A DNA stretch of 64,000 nt from contig NZ_OZ007030.1 of assembly GCF_963931595.1 (NCBI RefSeq), positions 186,001-250,000 of the forward strand, in the 5' to 3' direction. The notes under the pieces are model-generated. The model searched no databases. It had not been told where the DNA came from and saw nothing but the letters and a program-made list of their open reading frames with translations. This document shows, piece after piece, positions 44,511 through 52,741 of the stretch; the stretch's first letter is position 1; each line of letters opens with the position of its first letter. A program made the position numbers and the translations under genes. Source of the DNA: an uncultured Subdoligranulum sp. Its GTDB lineage: Bacteria > Bacillota > Clostridia > Oscillospirales > Ruminococcaceae.

Positions 44511-46217
44511 ATGGCAGAATATCTTGCACCCGGCGTATATGTGGAAGAATTTGATTCCGGCGTCAAAGCCATGGAAGGCGTGGGGACCAGCACCGCGGGT
44601 TTCCTGGGCTTAGCGGAAAGAGGCCCCGTCACGGGCCGACCTGTCCTGCTCACCAGCTTTGCTGAATACCAGCGGCGGTTCGGCGGCTGTCTCCCGGAAC
44701 AGGAGTACGGCTCCTGCCGCTTCCTGCCCAACGCGGTGGAGCAGTTCTTCACCAACGGCGGCAGTACCTGCTACGTGATGCGGGTGGCGCCGGAGGACGC
44801 CGCCATCGCACAGAGCGCGGAGGGCCCCGTCCAGGTGACGGCCCGGGACCCCGGCGCCTGGGCCAACACCATGCAGGTGTTGCTGACCCGCTGTGTGCGG
44901 GCCCGCACCCAGGTGCTGGCCACCCAGGGGGACGGGCGGTATCAGCTGAAGAATGCCGCCGGATTCCGGGCGGGGGACATCCTGGCCTACCGCAGCGGTG
45001 ACACCGTCAGTTACCATAAGGTCACATCTCTGACCGGCAGCGTCATCACCGCCGATCCGGCCCTGCCCGACGACGCCGTGGATACCGACCCGGTGCCCCG
45101 GCATACGGTGGAGGCCTGCGGCGTGGACCTGGCCATCCGGGGCGGCGGACAGGAGGAGGCCTTTGCCGGCTGCTCCCTGAACCCGCTGGCGCCGGACTAC
45201 CTGCCCGCCGTGACGGAAAAATCCACCCTGGCAGCCCTGACCCTGACGGTGGAGGATAAAACCGATGATCTGCTGGTACTGCTGGGCGCACAGGCCGGGG
45301 ACACCGAACTGCGCATCGGCCTGGCAGGCGGCGCCAACGGTACGCTGGACGGCATCAACGCCGGCGTGTTCAACGGCACCGACGGCGGCCCGGGCAAGCG
45401 CACCGGCATCGAGGCCTTCCGGGAGATCAGCGATGTGTCCATCATGGCGGTGCCCGGCGTCACCGACGCCAGTGTCCAGGCCAAACTCATCGCCCACTGT
45501 GAAAAACTCTCCAACCGTTTTGCCGTGCTGGACGCTCCGCTGGACTGCACCTCGGTGGACGCCCTGAACACCCACCGCAGCGCCTATGATACCTCCTACG
45601 CCGCCCTCTACGCCCCCTGGGTGCAGGTGTATGACCCGCTGCTCAAGCGGCCCACCTACCTGCCGCCCTCCGGTTCGGTGTGCGGCATCTACGCCCGGGT
45701 GGATATCGAGCGCGGCGTCCACAAGGCCCCCGCCAACGAGATCGTCAAGGGCTGCACCGGCCTGGCCGTCCAGTACAACGAGGCGGAACAGGGCAAACTC
45801 AACCCCAACGGCGTCAACCTGATCCGGGCCATCCCCGGCCAGGGAATCCGGGTCTGGGGCGCCCGAACCTGCTCCAGCGACGGAAACTGGAAGTACGTCA
45901 ACGTACGCCGGCTCTTCATCTTCCTGGAGGAGTCCATCCGCGCCAACACCGGCTGGGTGGTCTTTGAACCCAACGACGAATCCCTCTGGAGCCGGGTCAA
46001 GGGGACCATCTCCCTCTTCCTGGAGACCCAGCGCCGCAACGGCGCCCTGATGGGCTCCACCCCCGACCAGGCCTACTACGTCAAGGTGGGCACCGCCACC
46101 ATGACCCAGGACGATATCCGCGGCGGGCGGCTGATCTGCGAGATCGGCGTTGCTCCCGTGCGTCCGGCGGAGTTCGTTGTCTTCCGTATCACCCAGACCA
46201 CCCAGAGCGCCACCTGA
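44511..46217 (+). CDS. Contractile injection system / phage-tail sheath protein
   Basis: A 568-residue sheath protein. ATG 44511 is chosen because the conserved N-terminus starts there (MAEYLAPGVYVEEFDSGVKA) with AAAAGGA upstream. The fold signature is TAGFLGLAERGPVTGRPVLL near the start and GRLICEIGVAPVRPAEFVVF near the end, a C-terminal form seen in extracellular contractile injection systems (Afp/PVC-like). The sheath contracts to drive the inner tube through a target membrane. Only tube and assembly genes follow; baseplate, tape measure, spike and ATPase genes are absent from the window. It runs on the + strand amid leftward immunity-like genes and has a much higher GC content than they do. 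Confidence 0.9.
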   Translation: MAEYLAPGVYVEEFDSGVKAMEGVGTSTAGFLGLAERGPVTGRPVLLTSFAEYQRRFGGCLPEQEYGSCRFLPNAVEQFFTNGGSTCYVMRVAPEDAAIAQSAEGPVQVTARDPGAWANTMQVLLTRCVRARTQVLATQGDGRYQLKNAAGFRAGDILAYRSGDTVSYHKVTSLTGSVITADPALPDDAVDTDPVPRHTVEACGVDLAIRGGGQEEAFAGCSLNPLAPDYLPAVTEKSTLAALTLTVEDKTDDLLVLLGAQAGDTELRIGLAGGANGTLDGINAGVFNGTDGGPGKRTGIEAFREISDVSIMAVPGVTDASVQAKLIAHCEKLSNRFAVLDAPLDCTSVDALNTHRSAYDTSYAALYAPWVQVYDPLLKRPTYLPPSGSVCGIYARVDIERGVHKAPANEIVKGCTGLAVQYNEAEQGKLNPNGVNLIRAIPGQGIRVWGARTCSSDGNWKYVNVRRLFIFLEESIRANTGWVVFEPNDESLWSRVKGTISLFLETQRRNGALMGSTPDQAYYVKVGTATMTQDDIRGGRLICEIGVAPVRPAEFVVFRITQTTQSAT

Positions 46218-46235
46218 GGAAAGGAGACCCGCACC

Positions 46236-46669
46236 ATGGCAGAAATCATCTATCCGTATAAAAAGTACAACTACAAGGTCCTCATCGACGGGAAAGGGGA
46301 GGCCGGCTTCAGCGAAGTGTCGTCCCCCGACATCACCTCCGACCTGGTGGAATACCGGGAAGGCAACATGGCCGGCAAGACCCCCGGCAAACAGCCCGGC
46401 ATCCTGAAGTATTCCAACGTCACCCTCAAGTGCGGCACCACCGAGTCCCAGGTCTTTGTGGACTGGATGAAGGAGATCCAGAACGGCAAGGCCCCCGCAG
46501 GACGGTGGTCATTACCCTGATGGACGATGAAATGAAGGAGGTCGCCTCCTGGCAGCTGGAAAAAGCCTGGCCCACCAAGTACGCTGCCCCCGACTTCAAC
46601 GCCACCAGCAACGAGGTGGCCATCGAGAGCCTGGAACTGGTCTGCGAAGGCATCACCCGCACCAAGTAA
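46236..46669 (+). pseudogene. Tail tube protein (Afp1/gp19-like), frameshifted
   Basis: The first frame (46236-46501) reads MAEIIYPYKKYNYKVLIDGK then GEAGFSEVSSPDITSDLVEY and FVDWMKEIQNGKAP, a tube protein of the gp19/Afp1 family. One base is missing near 46498-46502. After it the shifted frame continues RTVVITLMDDEMKEVASWQL to the natural stop at 46669. Together they give the usual length of about 145 residues. As given, translation ends after about 94 residues, which should abolish tube assembly. It could also be a sequencing error; the flanking frames are otherwise clean. Confidence 0.85.
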
Positions 46670-46681
46670 GGAGGAACCGCC

Positions 46682-47050
46682 ATGGAATTGCAGACTGTCT
46701 ATCCCTTCCGCCTGCCCAAAGGCTATCTGGACGCCGAGGGCACCCTCCACCGGGAAGGCCGTATGCGGCTGGCCACCGCCGGGGATGAACTCGGCGCCCT
46801 GCGGGACCCCCGCGTCAAAGCCGAGGAAAGCTGCCTCAACGCCGTGGTGCTCAGCAAGGTGGTGGTCTCCCTGGGAACCCTGCCCGCCGTCACCCCCGAA
46901 ATCATCGAAGGGTTGTTTATCTGCGATATGGAATTTCTGCAGAATATGTACGACACCATCAACAAGTCCGAAAAGCCCCAGATCCGGGTCACCTGCCCCC
47001 ACTGCGGCCGTCAGTTCACCCATACCCTGAAGTTCGATGGGGTTGTGTGA
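46682..47050 (+). CDS. Phage-tail / injection-system assembly protein
   Basis: A 122-residue protein starting at ATG 46682, behind AAGGAGG and 12 bases after the tube frame. MELQTVYPFRLPKGYLDAEG and REGRMRLATAGDELGALRDP resemble the small protein encoded after the tube gene in contractile injection loci, thought to aid tube or tape-measure assembly. A Cys-x2-Cys-type patch (TCPHCGRQFTHTLKF) at the C-terminus suggests a metal knuckle. After it the injection locus stops abruptly at a terminator. Confidence 0.8.
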   Translation: MELQTVYPFRLPKGYLDAEGTLHREGRMRLATAGDELGALRDPRVKAEESCLNAVVLSKVVVSLGTLPAVTPEIIEGLFICDMEFLQNMYDTINKSEKPQIRVTCPHCGRQFTHTLKFDGVV

Positions 47051-47105
47051 AAGAACCTTCCCCCGAGGCATTTTCGAATCGCTACCGGTATGTTCCACAA
47101 AACAG

Positions 47106-47143
47106 GACAGGGCTCCGAATTATTCTCGTGAGCCCTGTCTTTT
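47106..47143 (+). terminator. Terminator after the injection-system fragment
   Basis: Arms 47106-47115 and 47130-47139 (core GACAGGGCTC) followed by TTTTATTTTAT. It is well formed and marks the right end of the sheath operon. Confidence 0.82.
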
Positions 47144-47183
47144 ATTTTATGGATGGACTTTACGGCAGGCTGCTCTCCAGCGA

Positions 47184-48152
47184 TCAATTATACAACTTAT
47201 CGTATAAATCACTCCTAGGATTACCGTAATCTATGGTACACCACGTACAGTTTTTTGTGTCGACGACCACGTAATAAAGTATCGTGCGGTAAACCGGCAA
47301 TTCTGTTGAACACTTGAAGTAAAGATACCGATCATTGATGAATTGCACAATTGGTTCTACCGATGAAAAGTACCAATCGACCTCCCGCAATCTACTCCAT
47401 GGAACAAGCTTTACGAACGCTGATCCTTCTTTCATCATTAGGCCAGTAAATGCAGCTGCATACAGTCTGCCATTTCCCGTAAAAATGTACGGCACATTTT
47501 CTATCGTCACGCCATTATCGGTCAAGCATTGTGTGGGGTATCGCTCTTCGTCCTCGCGCCTTGCCTGAAGATAGTGTATGCCGTCCGATGTCACAGCAAA
47601 CTTGTATGGCAATTCTGCAATTTGCTTTGGAAATCCCTTTTCAATCTGTACTGGAGGGATGCCATCCGAGAAATCCACGATGGCGATCGAGGCGGTTTCT
47701 CCATCCACATAGGCAATATACAGTTTTTGACGATCGCAGACCGCTTGACAAGGTGTGTTTTCCGCAACGATCGACCGCAAATCAAAGACAAAGAGCTTAC
47801 CCTGACTGACCGCAACGGCCCAGGGATACCGTATCCGGGTTTGCTCCGTTACCGGTAATGAATCCGGCAGGTCGGTTACACCACTCTCTAATGGATACCG
47901 ATTAACAGAGCGAACTTGGTCGTCAAGAGTGGCCGTGACCAGCCGGACCGTGCCGTCCTCCCCGATCCCGACGACGAGCCTTTCCAGCGCTGTGACGGCT
48001 TGCTGTTCGCTTTTTCCCATCCTATGGGAATTCGCGATCCCGACAAGCAGAAGAATCAGCGACAGGGCTGTGCAGCCGAATGCAAATATTATAGGCCATG
48101 GATTCTTCCGGCCTGTCTTGTTGGTTTGAAAACATCGAAGTATACCCGTCAT
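47184..48152 (-). CDS. Membrane-anchored protein of unknown function
   Basis: A 322-residue protein. ATG 48152 is chosen because AGAGGTG lies 8 bases upstream; an ATG at 48179 lacks such a site. A transmembrane helix (about 20-42, IIFAFGCTALSLILLLVGIA) is followed by a large outside domain rich in strands, with repeated short blocks such as VDGETASIAIVDFSDGIPPV, TSDGIHYLQA and FTGNGRLYAAAFTG. The pattern hints at a beta-propeller, but I cannot confirm it. It is the last gene of the unit headed by element C. Confidence 0.72.
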   Translation of the reverse strand: MTGILRCFQTNKTGRKNPWPIIFAFGCTALSLILLLVGIANSHRMGKSEQQAVTALERLVVGIGEDGTVRLVTATLDDQVRSVNRYPLESGVTDLPDSLPVTEQTRIRYPWAVAVSQGKLFVFDLRSIVAENTPCQAVCDRQKLYIAYVDGETASIAIVDFSDGIPPVQIEKGFPKQIAELPYKFAVTSDGIHYLQARREDEERYPTQCLTDNGVTIENVPYIFTGNGRLYAAAFTGLMMKEGSAFVKLVPWSRLREVDWYFSSVEPIVQFINDRYLYFKCSTELPVYRTILYYVVVDTKNCTWCTIDYGNPRSDLYDKLYN

Positions 48153-48274
48153 GCTCTGCACCTCTTTGTTCTGCTCCATCCGACCCGCTTGCAGGATTCC
48201 ATCATATCCGGGAACAGACGGCCCCACACGCATCCAAGCGGCCTTCCCGCAAAAGGGCCGGGGTGGGGAAGCGT

Positions 48275-48670
48275 TCAATCCATCCCGTTCCGGAAAGTCC
48301 TCTCATCCTCAAACCCCACAAGGAGGCACCGCAGGTCCTCGTGGGTAATGCAGATCAGCCAGCGATAGCTCTCGTCGAAAACATAGCCGTCAATAAATTC
48401 CCACGGTTCGAGCTGGTTCAGATAGTCACACACCTCGGCAAAGGTGGTTTGATAGGTTTCCCCGCAGCGCTCTTCGTAAAAGAATACCGGCCCTGGGATA
48501 GACAATTTTTCCACTTCGGAAAATTCTCTGCAAAGCGGCCTAATCCGCAGGCAGTTCCATAACCGGTCAGAGGTAAGATCGTATTCCTTCGCAAAGGCAT
48601 GGATGAGTTTTGATCTGTACACCGGGGAGTTCTTCTTCTCGATGCAGATGCCATGGATAAACTGACGCAT
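48275..48670 (-). CDS. Small protein of unknown function, immunity-like
   Basis: A 131-residue soluble protein starting at ATG 48670 behind AAAGGAG (MRQFIHGICIEKKNSPVYRS). The C-terminal half WEFIDGYVFDESYRWLICIT then HEDLRCLLVGFE resembles small proteins near polymorphic toxins that end in a conserved 'W-hydrophobic-THED' strand. I cannot name the family. It lies between two membrane-anchored proteins in one leftward unit. Confidence 0.74.
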   Translation of the reverse strand: MRQFIHGICIEKKNSPVYRSKLIHAFAKEYDLTSDRLWNCLRIRPLCREFSEVEKLSIPGPVFFYEERCGETYQTTFAEVCDYLNQLEPWEFIDGYVFDESYRWLICITHEDLRCLLVGFEDERTFRNGMD

Positions 48671-48735
48671 GGTTACTCCTTTTAAAGTCAAACAGGTCTA
48701 TGGCATCCGTTTGTGCCTTGCCATCCGCCTCAGAA

Positions 48736-49206
48736 TCAAACGAAGCCCTGTTCCTGTTTCTCTATGATATACACACAATCCATGCCATTTCTCTTTTGCG
48801 CAACAAAGGTATCCTCCGGAAAGACCTGCTCCACAGATAAAGCAAAGTCATTATTAAACTTATCCAATTTCACAACTTTCACCAGCCGGCTCTTCTCAAA
48901 GAACAGCAGCCGTATCTGCGTATCCATGTCGCCCATGGGAATGGTAAAATCCAGTCCGTATTTTTCCTTCAGTTCATAGCCATCGCTGTACGGCTCGTGC
49001 GGGAGATAAAGCGAATCCCATGGAAACAGAAACATCTCTTTCATCTGAAAAGGCGTGCCGCTTTCTGCCGCCCGCCCGACTTTGAAACGCCAGAGAACAG
49101 CATCGAAAAGGCCGGTTCGCCCCAGCAGGAAGAGGCCTTCCAGCAAGAGGAAAGCCACGAAGACGCCGAGCAATATCCCTTGATGCTTCTTTATGCGATT
49201 CAACAA
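48736..49206 (-). CDS. Membrane-anchored small protein of unknown function
   Basis: About 156 residues with one transmembrane helix near the N-terminus (ILLGVFVAFLLLEGLFLLG). The frame is open to a TTG at 49251, but the predicted transcript from element C starts near 49262, leaving only 11 bases and no ribosome-binding site for that codon. TTG 49206 (or 49203) has AGGAAGG and GGCGGG upstream and is preferred. The outward part contains KYGLDFTIPMGDMDTQIRLL and VFPEDTFVAQKRNGMDCVYI. No family was recognised. First gene of its unit. Confidence 0.65.
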   Translation of the reverse strand: MLNRIKKHQGILLGVFVAFLLLEGLFLLGRTGLFDAVLWRFKVGRAAESGTPFQMKEMFLFPWDSLYLPHEPYSDGYELKEKYGLDFTIPMGDMDTQIRLLFFEKSRLVKVVKLDKFNNDFALSVEQVFPEDTFVAQKRNGMDCVYIIEKQEQGFV

Positions 49207-49258
49207 TGTTTCCCGCCGCCCTTCCTGCGAAAAATAGTCTGCGCTTGCCAAAGATTCA

Positions 49259-49334
49259 CTCTATCTATAGTCTACACGTTGGCTCGTGCCCGTTTCAATT
49301 TCCAAAATGCCCAAACTGTGGCGGGCAAAATTGG
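49259..49334 (-). promoter_or_regulatory. Island promoter element, copy C
   Basis: On the minus strand CCAATTTTGCC, TTTGGGCA, TTGAAA (49293-49298), an 18-base spacer ending AACGTG, TAGACT (49269-49274) and ATAGATAGAG. The last ten bases also occur at the -10 of copies E and F on the other strand, which ties the two groups together. Confidence 0.7.
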
Positions 49335-49407
49335 ACAGGTTCCCGGGACTGGTCCAGGTTGAAGGCTCCCTGCCCATTGCGTTAGATGTAAATTCTTGGC
49401 TTTGGTG

Positions 49408-49436
49408 TTGAAGAAACTCTTTTATATTGATACACT
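49408..49436 (+). promoter_or_regulatory. Promoter of the second lipoprotein pair
   Basis: TTGAAG (49408-49413), 17 bases, TACACT (49431-49436) followed by GGATTTA. It matches the promoter at 32875-32903 in spacing and flanks, so it was duplicated with the lipoprotein gene. Confidence 0.65.
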
Positions 49437-49470
49437 GGATTTATAAAGGAATATAGGGGAGGCGATGACC

Positions 49471-50280
49471 GTGAGAACCGGCAAGAAAATGGGGGCCCTT
49501 GCAGCCCTGTTGTGCGTCTGCCTGTTGGTGGGGTGCGGTGACGCCTCATCCTCCGCCGCGGCCCCGCAGCCGTCCGATACCGTCAGCCTTTCCCAGGAAG
49601 CGCCCTCCACCGATGCGGCCCCGCAAAGCGAACCGTCCCCGGAACCCGAGAACACACCGTCCACCGATGCAGCGCAGGAACCGCCCCTGTCCCAGCAGGA
49701 TTTGCAGGTGCCTGCCCCGGATTTTCTGCCGGAGGACCTGCAGATGCTCTACCGCTGCGCCTACAAAATGATGATCATCCGCATCGGCACCTATGCCATC
49801 GATGCGACCAATTTTTTCCCCTGTGACACGCCGGACACCAGCCTGACCTATTGGGATCAGCTGACCATTGACGGAAAATCCTACGCACCCGCCCTGAACC
49901 ATTACCAGAGCTGGGACCTGTTTTACACTACACTGGACAGCATCTTCACAAAAGAGTTTCTGGAGACCAGCTATCTGTCCTCGGACGGTACCGTCTATTT
50001 CCGCCCGGTGGATGGGCGGCTGTATTATCTGCCCACCGAACGTGGTTTCGCTCCGGCATACGATCAAGATACAACCAAAATGGATTTTGTCCTTTTGAAT
50101 AAAACCCCGGACCAGATCGACATCCAGGTCACCGCCACCTATGCCGTAGACGAAAATGCCAACCAGGCCTTCCGCCAGGCGTGGCTGGATGGACTCGTCT
50201 CCAACACCGAAACCTACACCATCTCGCTGCAGCGGCAGGAAAATGGCTGGCGCTTTTCTCAGTTTGACGTTCCCTTTTGA
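49471..50280 (+). CDS. Island lipoprotein of unknown function
   Basis: A 269-residue predicted lipoprotein. GTG 49471 is preferred because GGGGAGG lies 8 bases before it; an ATG six bases earlier is too close. The signal ends LCVCLLVGCGDASSSAAAP. A long Pro/Ser/Glu/Ala linker (to about 75) precedes the domain with DLQMLYRCAYKMMIIRIGTY and a C-terminus YTISLQRQENGWRFSQFDVP. No family was recognised. It is not obviously related to the lipoproteins of the first copy, so it is distinct cargo. It ends 32 bases before the next lipoprotein gene. Confidence 0.8.
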   Translation: MRTGKKMGALAALLCVCLLVGCGDASSSAAAPQPSDTVSLSQEAPSTDAAPQSEPSPEPENTPSTDAAQEPPLSQQDLQVPAPDFLPEDLQMLYRCAYKMMIIRIGTYAIDATNFFPCDTPDTSLTYWDQLTIDGKSYAPALNHYQSWDLFYTTLDSIFTKEFLETSYLSSDGTVYFRPVDGRLYYLPTERGFAPAYDQDTTKMDFVLLNKTPDQIDIQVTATYAVDENANQAFRQAWLDGLVSNTETYTISLQRQENGWRFSQFDVPF

Positions 50281-50312
50281 CGGCGGGATCCGCTTCCTCC
50301 AGGAGGTATCGC

Positions 50313-51086
50313 ATGAAAAAACTGTCCCTGCTTTTGGCGTGTGCATTTTTGGCGGCCGGTGTCAGCGGCTGTGCTTTCGGGCAGCCGGGGGAGGAAAGCA
50401 GCTCCTCGGCGGTAGTTCCTTCCGGGGAAGCGTCCGCGGGGGGAGAGGAATCTGCGCCCACAGCATCGAGCGCTGCTTCTGTTCCCTCGGCGGCCACCGG
50501 GGAGCCCCCAGCCCAAGCGGCGCCGGACACCGAAGCGTGGGAACAGCAGGCGGTGGTTCTCACCGATCAGATCGTCAGTTGCTGCCTGCAAACTTTCGAT
50601 GAAAGCGCCGGTGTCACAGCACTGGACGGACGGGAGATCTTCCAGTTCATCGCCACAATCAGCCGGTATCGGGAGGAGCCGGGCTATCCCTATGGGGACG
50701 CCGTGACCATCACCGAGCCGGATTCCCGGAATCCGAACCTTGTGGCCCATGTCGCCGAGGCGGAGGCGCAAAACATCGCGTACCAGCTGTTTGGCGTGGC
50801 GGACTGGTCCTGCGATGCGCCCGACTGTTATGACGGTTCTGTGCCGGAATACCACTTCAATCTGGAGGCGGGCCTGCCCGTTTCGCCCTATTCCGCCCAG
50901 GAGGCGACGGCCAAAATGGAAGGGGATTCCGTGACGGTCTCCTTCCGTCTGACGGATTCCGACAGCTTTGCCGATGCGGCAGGGGACGGGAGGAAGGATT
51001 TCGGGCCGTTCCAGGCAGTTTACCGGATCATGTCGGAGGAGGGCAAGACCTTTTTGCGGTTCCAGGGGATTTCCCCGATGCAATAA
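50313..51086 (+). CDS. Island lipoprotein, paralogue of the gene at 33051
   Basis: A 257-residue predicted lipoprotein starting at ATG 50313 behind CCAGGAGG; the signal ends AAGVSGCAFGQPGEES. The mature domain is nearly the same as in 33051-33845 (EQQAVVLTDQIVSCCLQTFD; DSRNPNLVAHVAEAEAQNIA; VSFRLTDSDSFADAAGDGRK), while the Ser/Ala/Glu linker has diverged, as expected of unstructured sequence. This copy is richer in G and C at silent positions than the first, suggesting that the two have lived in different backgrounds for some time or have recombined separately. Confidence 0.86.
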   Translation: MKKLSLLLACAFLAAGVSGCAFGQPGEESSSSAVVPSGEASAGGEESAPTASSAASVPSAATGEPPAQAAPDTEAWEQQAVVLTDQIVSCCLQTFDESAGVTALDGREIFQFIATISRYREEPGYPYGDAVTITEPDSRNPNLVAHVAEAEAQNIAYQLFGVADWSCDAPDCYDGSVPEYHFNLEAGLPVSPYSAQEATAKMEGDSVTVSFRLTDSDSFADAAGDGRKDFGPFQAVYRIMSEEGKTFLRFQGISPMQ

Positions 51087-51230
51087 AGGCGTCCTCTGCA
51101 CCGGACGAGGATACGGAAAGGAAAGCAGGCTCCGACGACACGGGAAAACGCACCTTCAAAGAGGGCCTTGTCTATCCCATGGATAGAACTGGGATTGCCA
51201 ATGACGGAAAGGAGCTGACCTAAAACGATC

Positions 51231-51267
51231 AGATACGGGCTTCCGATTGCCTCGGAAGCCCGTACCT
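51231..51267. terminator. Terminator hairpin, duplicated copy 2
   Basis: Arms 51231-51246 (AGATACGGGCTTCCGA) and 51252-51267 pair with one mismatch. It is homologous to 35996-36047. The 51087-51230 stretch before it shows no gene. Confidence 0.8.
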
Positions 51268-51271
51268 GGTT

Positions 51272-51778
51272 TTATGCGGCCGTCGTTGGGAAGACCAATC
51301 CCGGCGTCACCGAAGCGGTTCGTTCAGTGCCCGGTTTACTCCTCGGCGGAGGGACCACAAAATTCCTCTTTTCGGCTTCACTGAGCCGGGCCAGTGCCAG
51401 CTTTTCTATGGCCACATCCCTGCACAAAATCTCAAGCCGGGCAATTCCAAAATCAAGACCGCATTGGTATAAGGCATGGGAGCCATACATCTTTTTGGAA
51501 ATGTGGATATCCTGGATAAAGTAGTCGATTTGCCCATAGGTATAAAATTCCGGCTTCCATTTGCTTTTTTCCAGCTGGCCGACCTGTTCGTCAGCATGGG
51601 AAAAGTCCAGGCGGTAGCATTCGGTAAAGGTGTATTTCACAACGGTACGGCAGTCATATTCGTGATACAGATACACTTTACTCAAAAAATGTTCGGCGGT
51701 GATTCCCAACACTCTGGCCTCGTAATAATCATATTGCCCTGCGATTGCATTCTTATCGCCGCTATCCATTGGATTCAT
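51272..51778 (-). CDS. Small protein of unknown function, immunity-like setting
   Basis: A 168-residue protein. The frame is open to 52381, but ATG 51778 with GGGGGGTGA just upstream is the plausible start, as the rest overlaps promoter and remnant sequence. Motifs are VYLYHEYDCRTVVKYTFTEC and FYTYGQIDYFIQDIHISKKM. It occupies the place that 36082 has in the first copy of the duplicated segment but is not related to it, so the cargo was exchanged. No family was recognised. Confidence 0.7.
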   Translation of the reverse strand: MNPMDSGDKNAIAGQYDYYEARVLGITAEHFLSKVYLYHEYDCRTVVKYTFTECYRLDFSHADEQVGQLEKSKWKPEFYTYGQIDYFIQDIHISKKMYGSHALYQCGLDFGIARLEILCRDVAIEKLALARLSEAEKRNFVVPPPRSKPGTERTASVTPGLVFPTTAA

Positions 51779-52017
51779 GAAGGTCACCCCCCCGTTATGG
51801 CCTGGTATGGAATCACCCGGAAATGTTTTTATCTGGCGGAGCAGGTCAGGCAATGCTTTCGGAAGTTCATATACATCACGCTCCGCAGACAGTGGATAGG
51901 AAAAACGACCTTGCCGGCGGTTTCTCGGCGGCAAAAAGGGCGATGCTGCCAAAGGACGCATGAAAGTCCGCCCCGGCGCAGGAGGTCGCAGCCGCAGAGG
52001 ATGGGACCACAGCCAAT
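51779..52017. repeat. Remnants of duplicated immunity genes
   Basis: No intact gene. Bases 51848-51887 repeat 36733-36772. The stretch near 51930-52000 (GATGCTGCCAAAGGACGCAT; GTCCGCCCCGGCGCAGGAGG) repeats parts of the 3' half of the gene at 38115. The order matches the first copy, with large internal deletions. Confidence 0.7.
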
Positions 52018-52031
52018 GAATCGTTACTTGT

Positions 52032-52185
52032 ATTGTACACGGGACCCGGCCCTCCTTGCAAGGAAAAAGACGCCCGGCTGCTGTTTTTGCAACCGCATAA
52101 CTGACAAAAAAGTTGTGCCGTTTTTGGGCAATCTGCTGCTTGCCCCTGCTGTCTCGGAACCAGTACACTATAGATAGAGTTGACA
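52032..52185. promoter_or_regulatory. Divergent promoters, including island element copy F
   Basis: Leftward: TTGCAA (52056-52061), 18 bases, TACAAT (52032-52037). Rightward element F: ACAAAAAAGTTG near 52104, TTTGGGCA at 52123, TTGCCC (52140-52145), 18 bases, TACACT (52164-52169), ATAGATAGAG. The region is a clear duplicate of 39112-39270. Confidence 0.7.
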
Positions 52186-52224
52186 GCAACCCAGGCGGGA
52201 CGGAAAGGGCAGGTGAACGGTGGG

Positions 52225-52716
52225 ATGCAAAAGGCGGTGCTGGCCGCGACGGCGGTGGTCCTGGTGGCTTTGCTGGCCTTTTGGGGAGTGTGGACAGCAC
52301 AGCGACGGGCTGCAGCTGCCGACGCCAACGCCCGGCAGGTGCAGGAGTTGATGGAGGAGGCAAAAAGTCTGGACCTGCCACCAGACGTAGAGCCGGAAAC
52401 TGTGGAGATCTGCCACCTGCCGGTGACGGCGCGGACGTGGGAAACCTATGTGTTTGTCACTGTCCGTTCGGACGCCTCCTATGAAGAATTGAAAGCACAG
52501 CTGGAAACACCGCCACGCTATCCTTCCGAAGGGGCCACGCCCTTGAAGGTGCTTGCCTGGGAAACCTATCGCCAGGCGGACTGGGTTTCCCGGAATGCCA
52601 CGGCGGAAACGGCCGGAAGTGCTGACCGCTGGGTGTTGAGCTGGTATGTCCTCACGGCAGACAGCACCGACCCGCAGCTGCGGGAGGGAGTGGCGGCCAG
52701 CTGCACGCTGTCATAA
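52225..52716 (+). CDS. Membrane-anchored small protein inserted between promoter F and the duplicated gene
   Basis: A 163-residue protein with one N-terminal helix (about 5-27, AVLAATAVVLVALLAFWGVW) and an outward domain containing WETYVFVTVRSDASYEELKA. ATG 52225 is chosen because AGGTGA lies 8 bases upstream; GTG 52213 is possible. In the first copy of the segment the promoter is followed directly by the gene at 39302, so this gene is extra cargo in the second copy. No family was recognised. Confidence 0.74.
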   Translation: MQKAVLAATAVVLVALLAFWGVWTAQRRAAAADANARQVQELMEEAKSLDLPPDVEPETVEICHLPVTARTWETYVFVTVRSDASYEELKAQLETPPRYPSEGATPLKVLAWETYRQADWVSRNATAETAGSADRWVLSWYVLTADSTDPQLREGVAASCTLS

Positions 52717-52741
52717 GGAGAAAAAAGGAAGGAGGCTGTCC

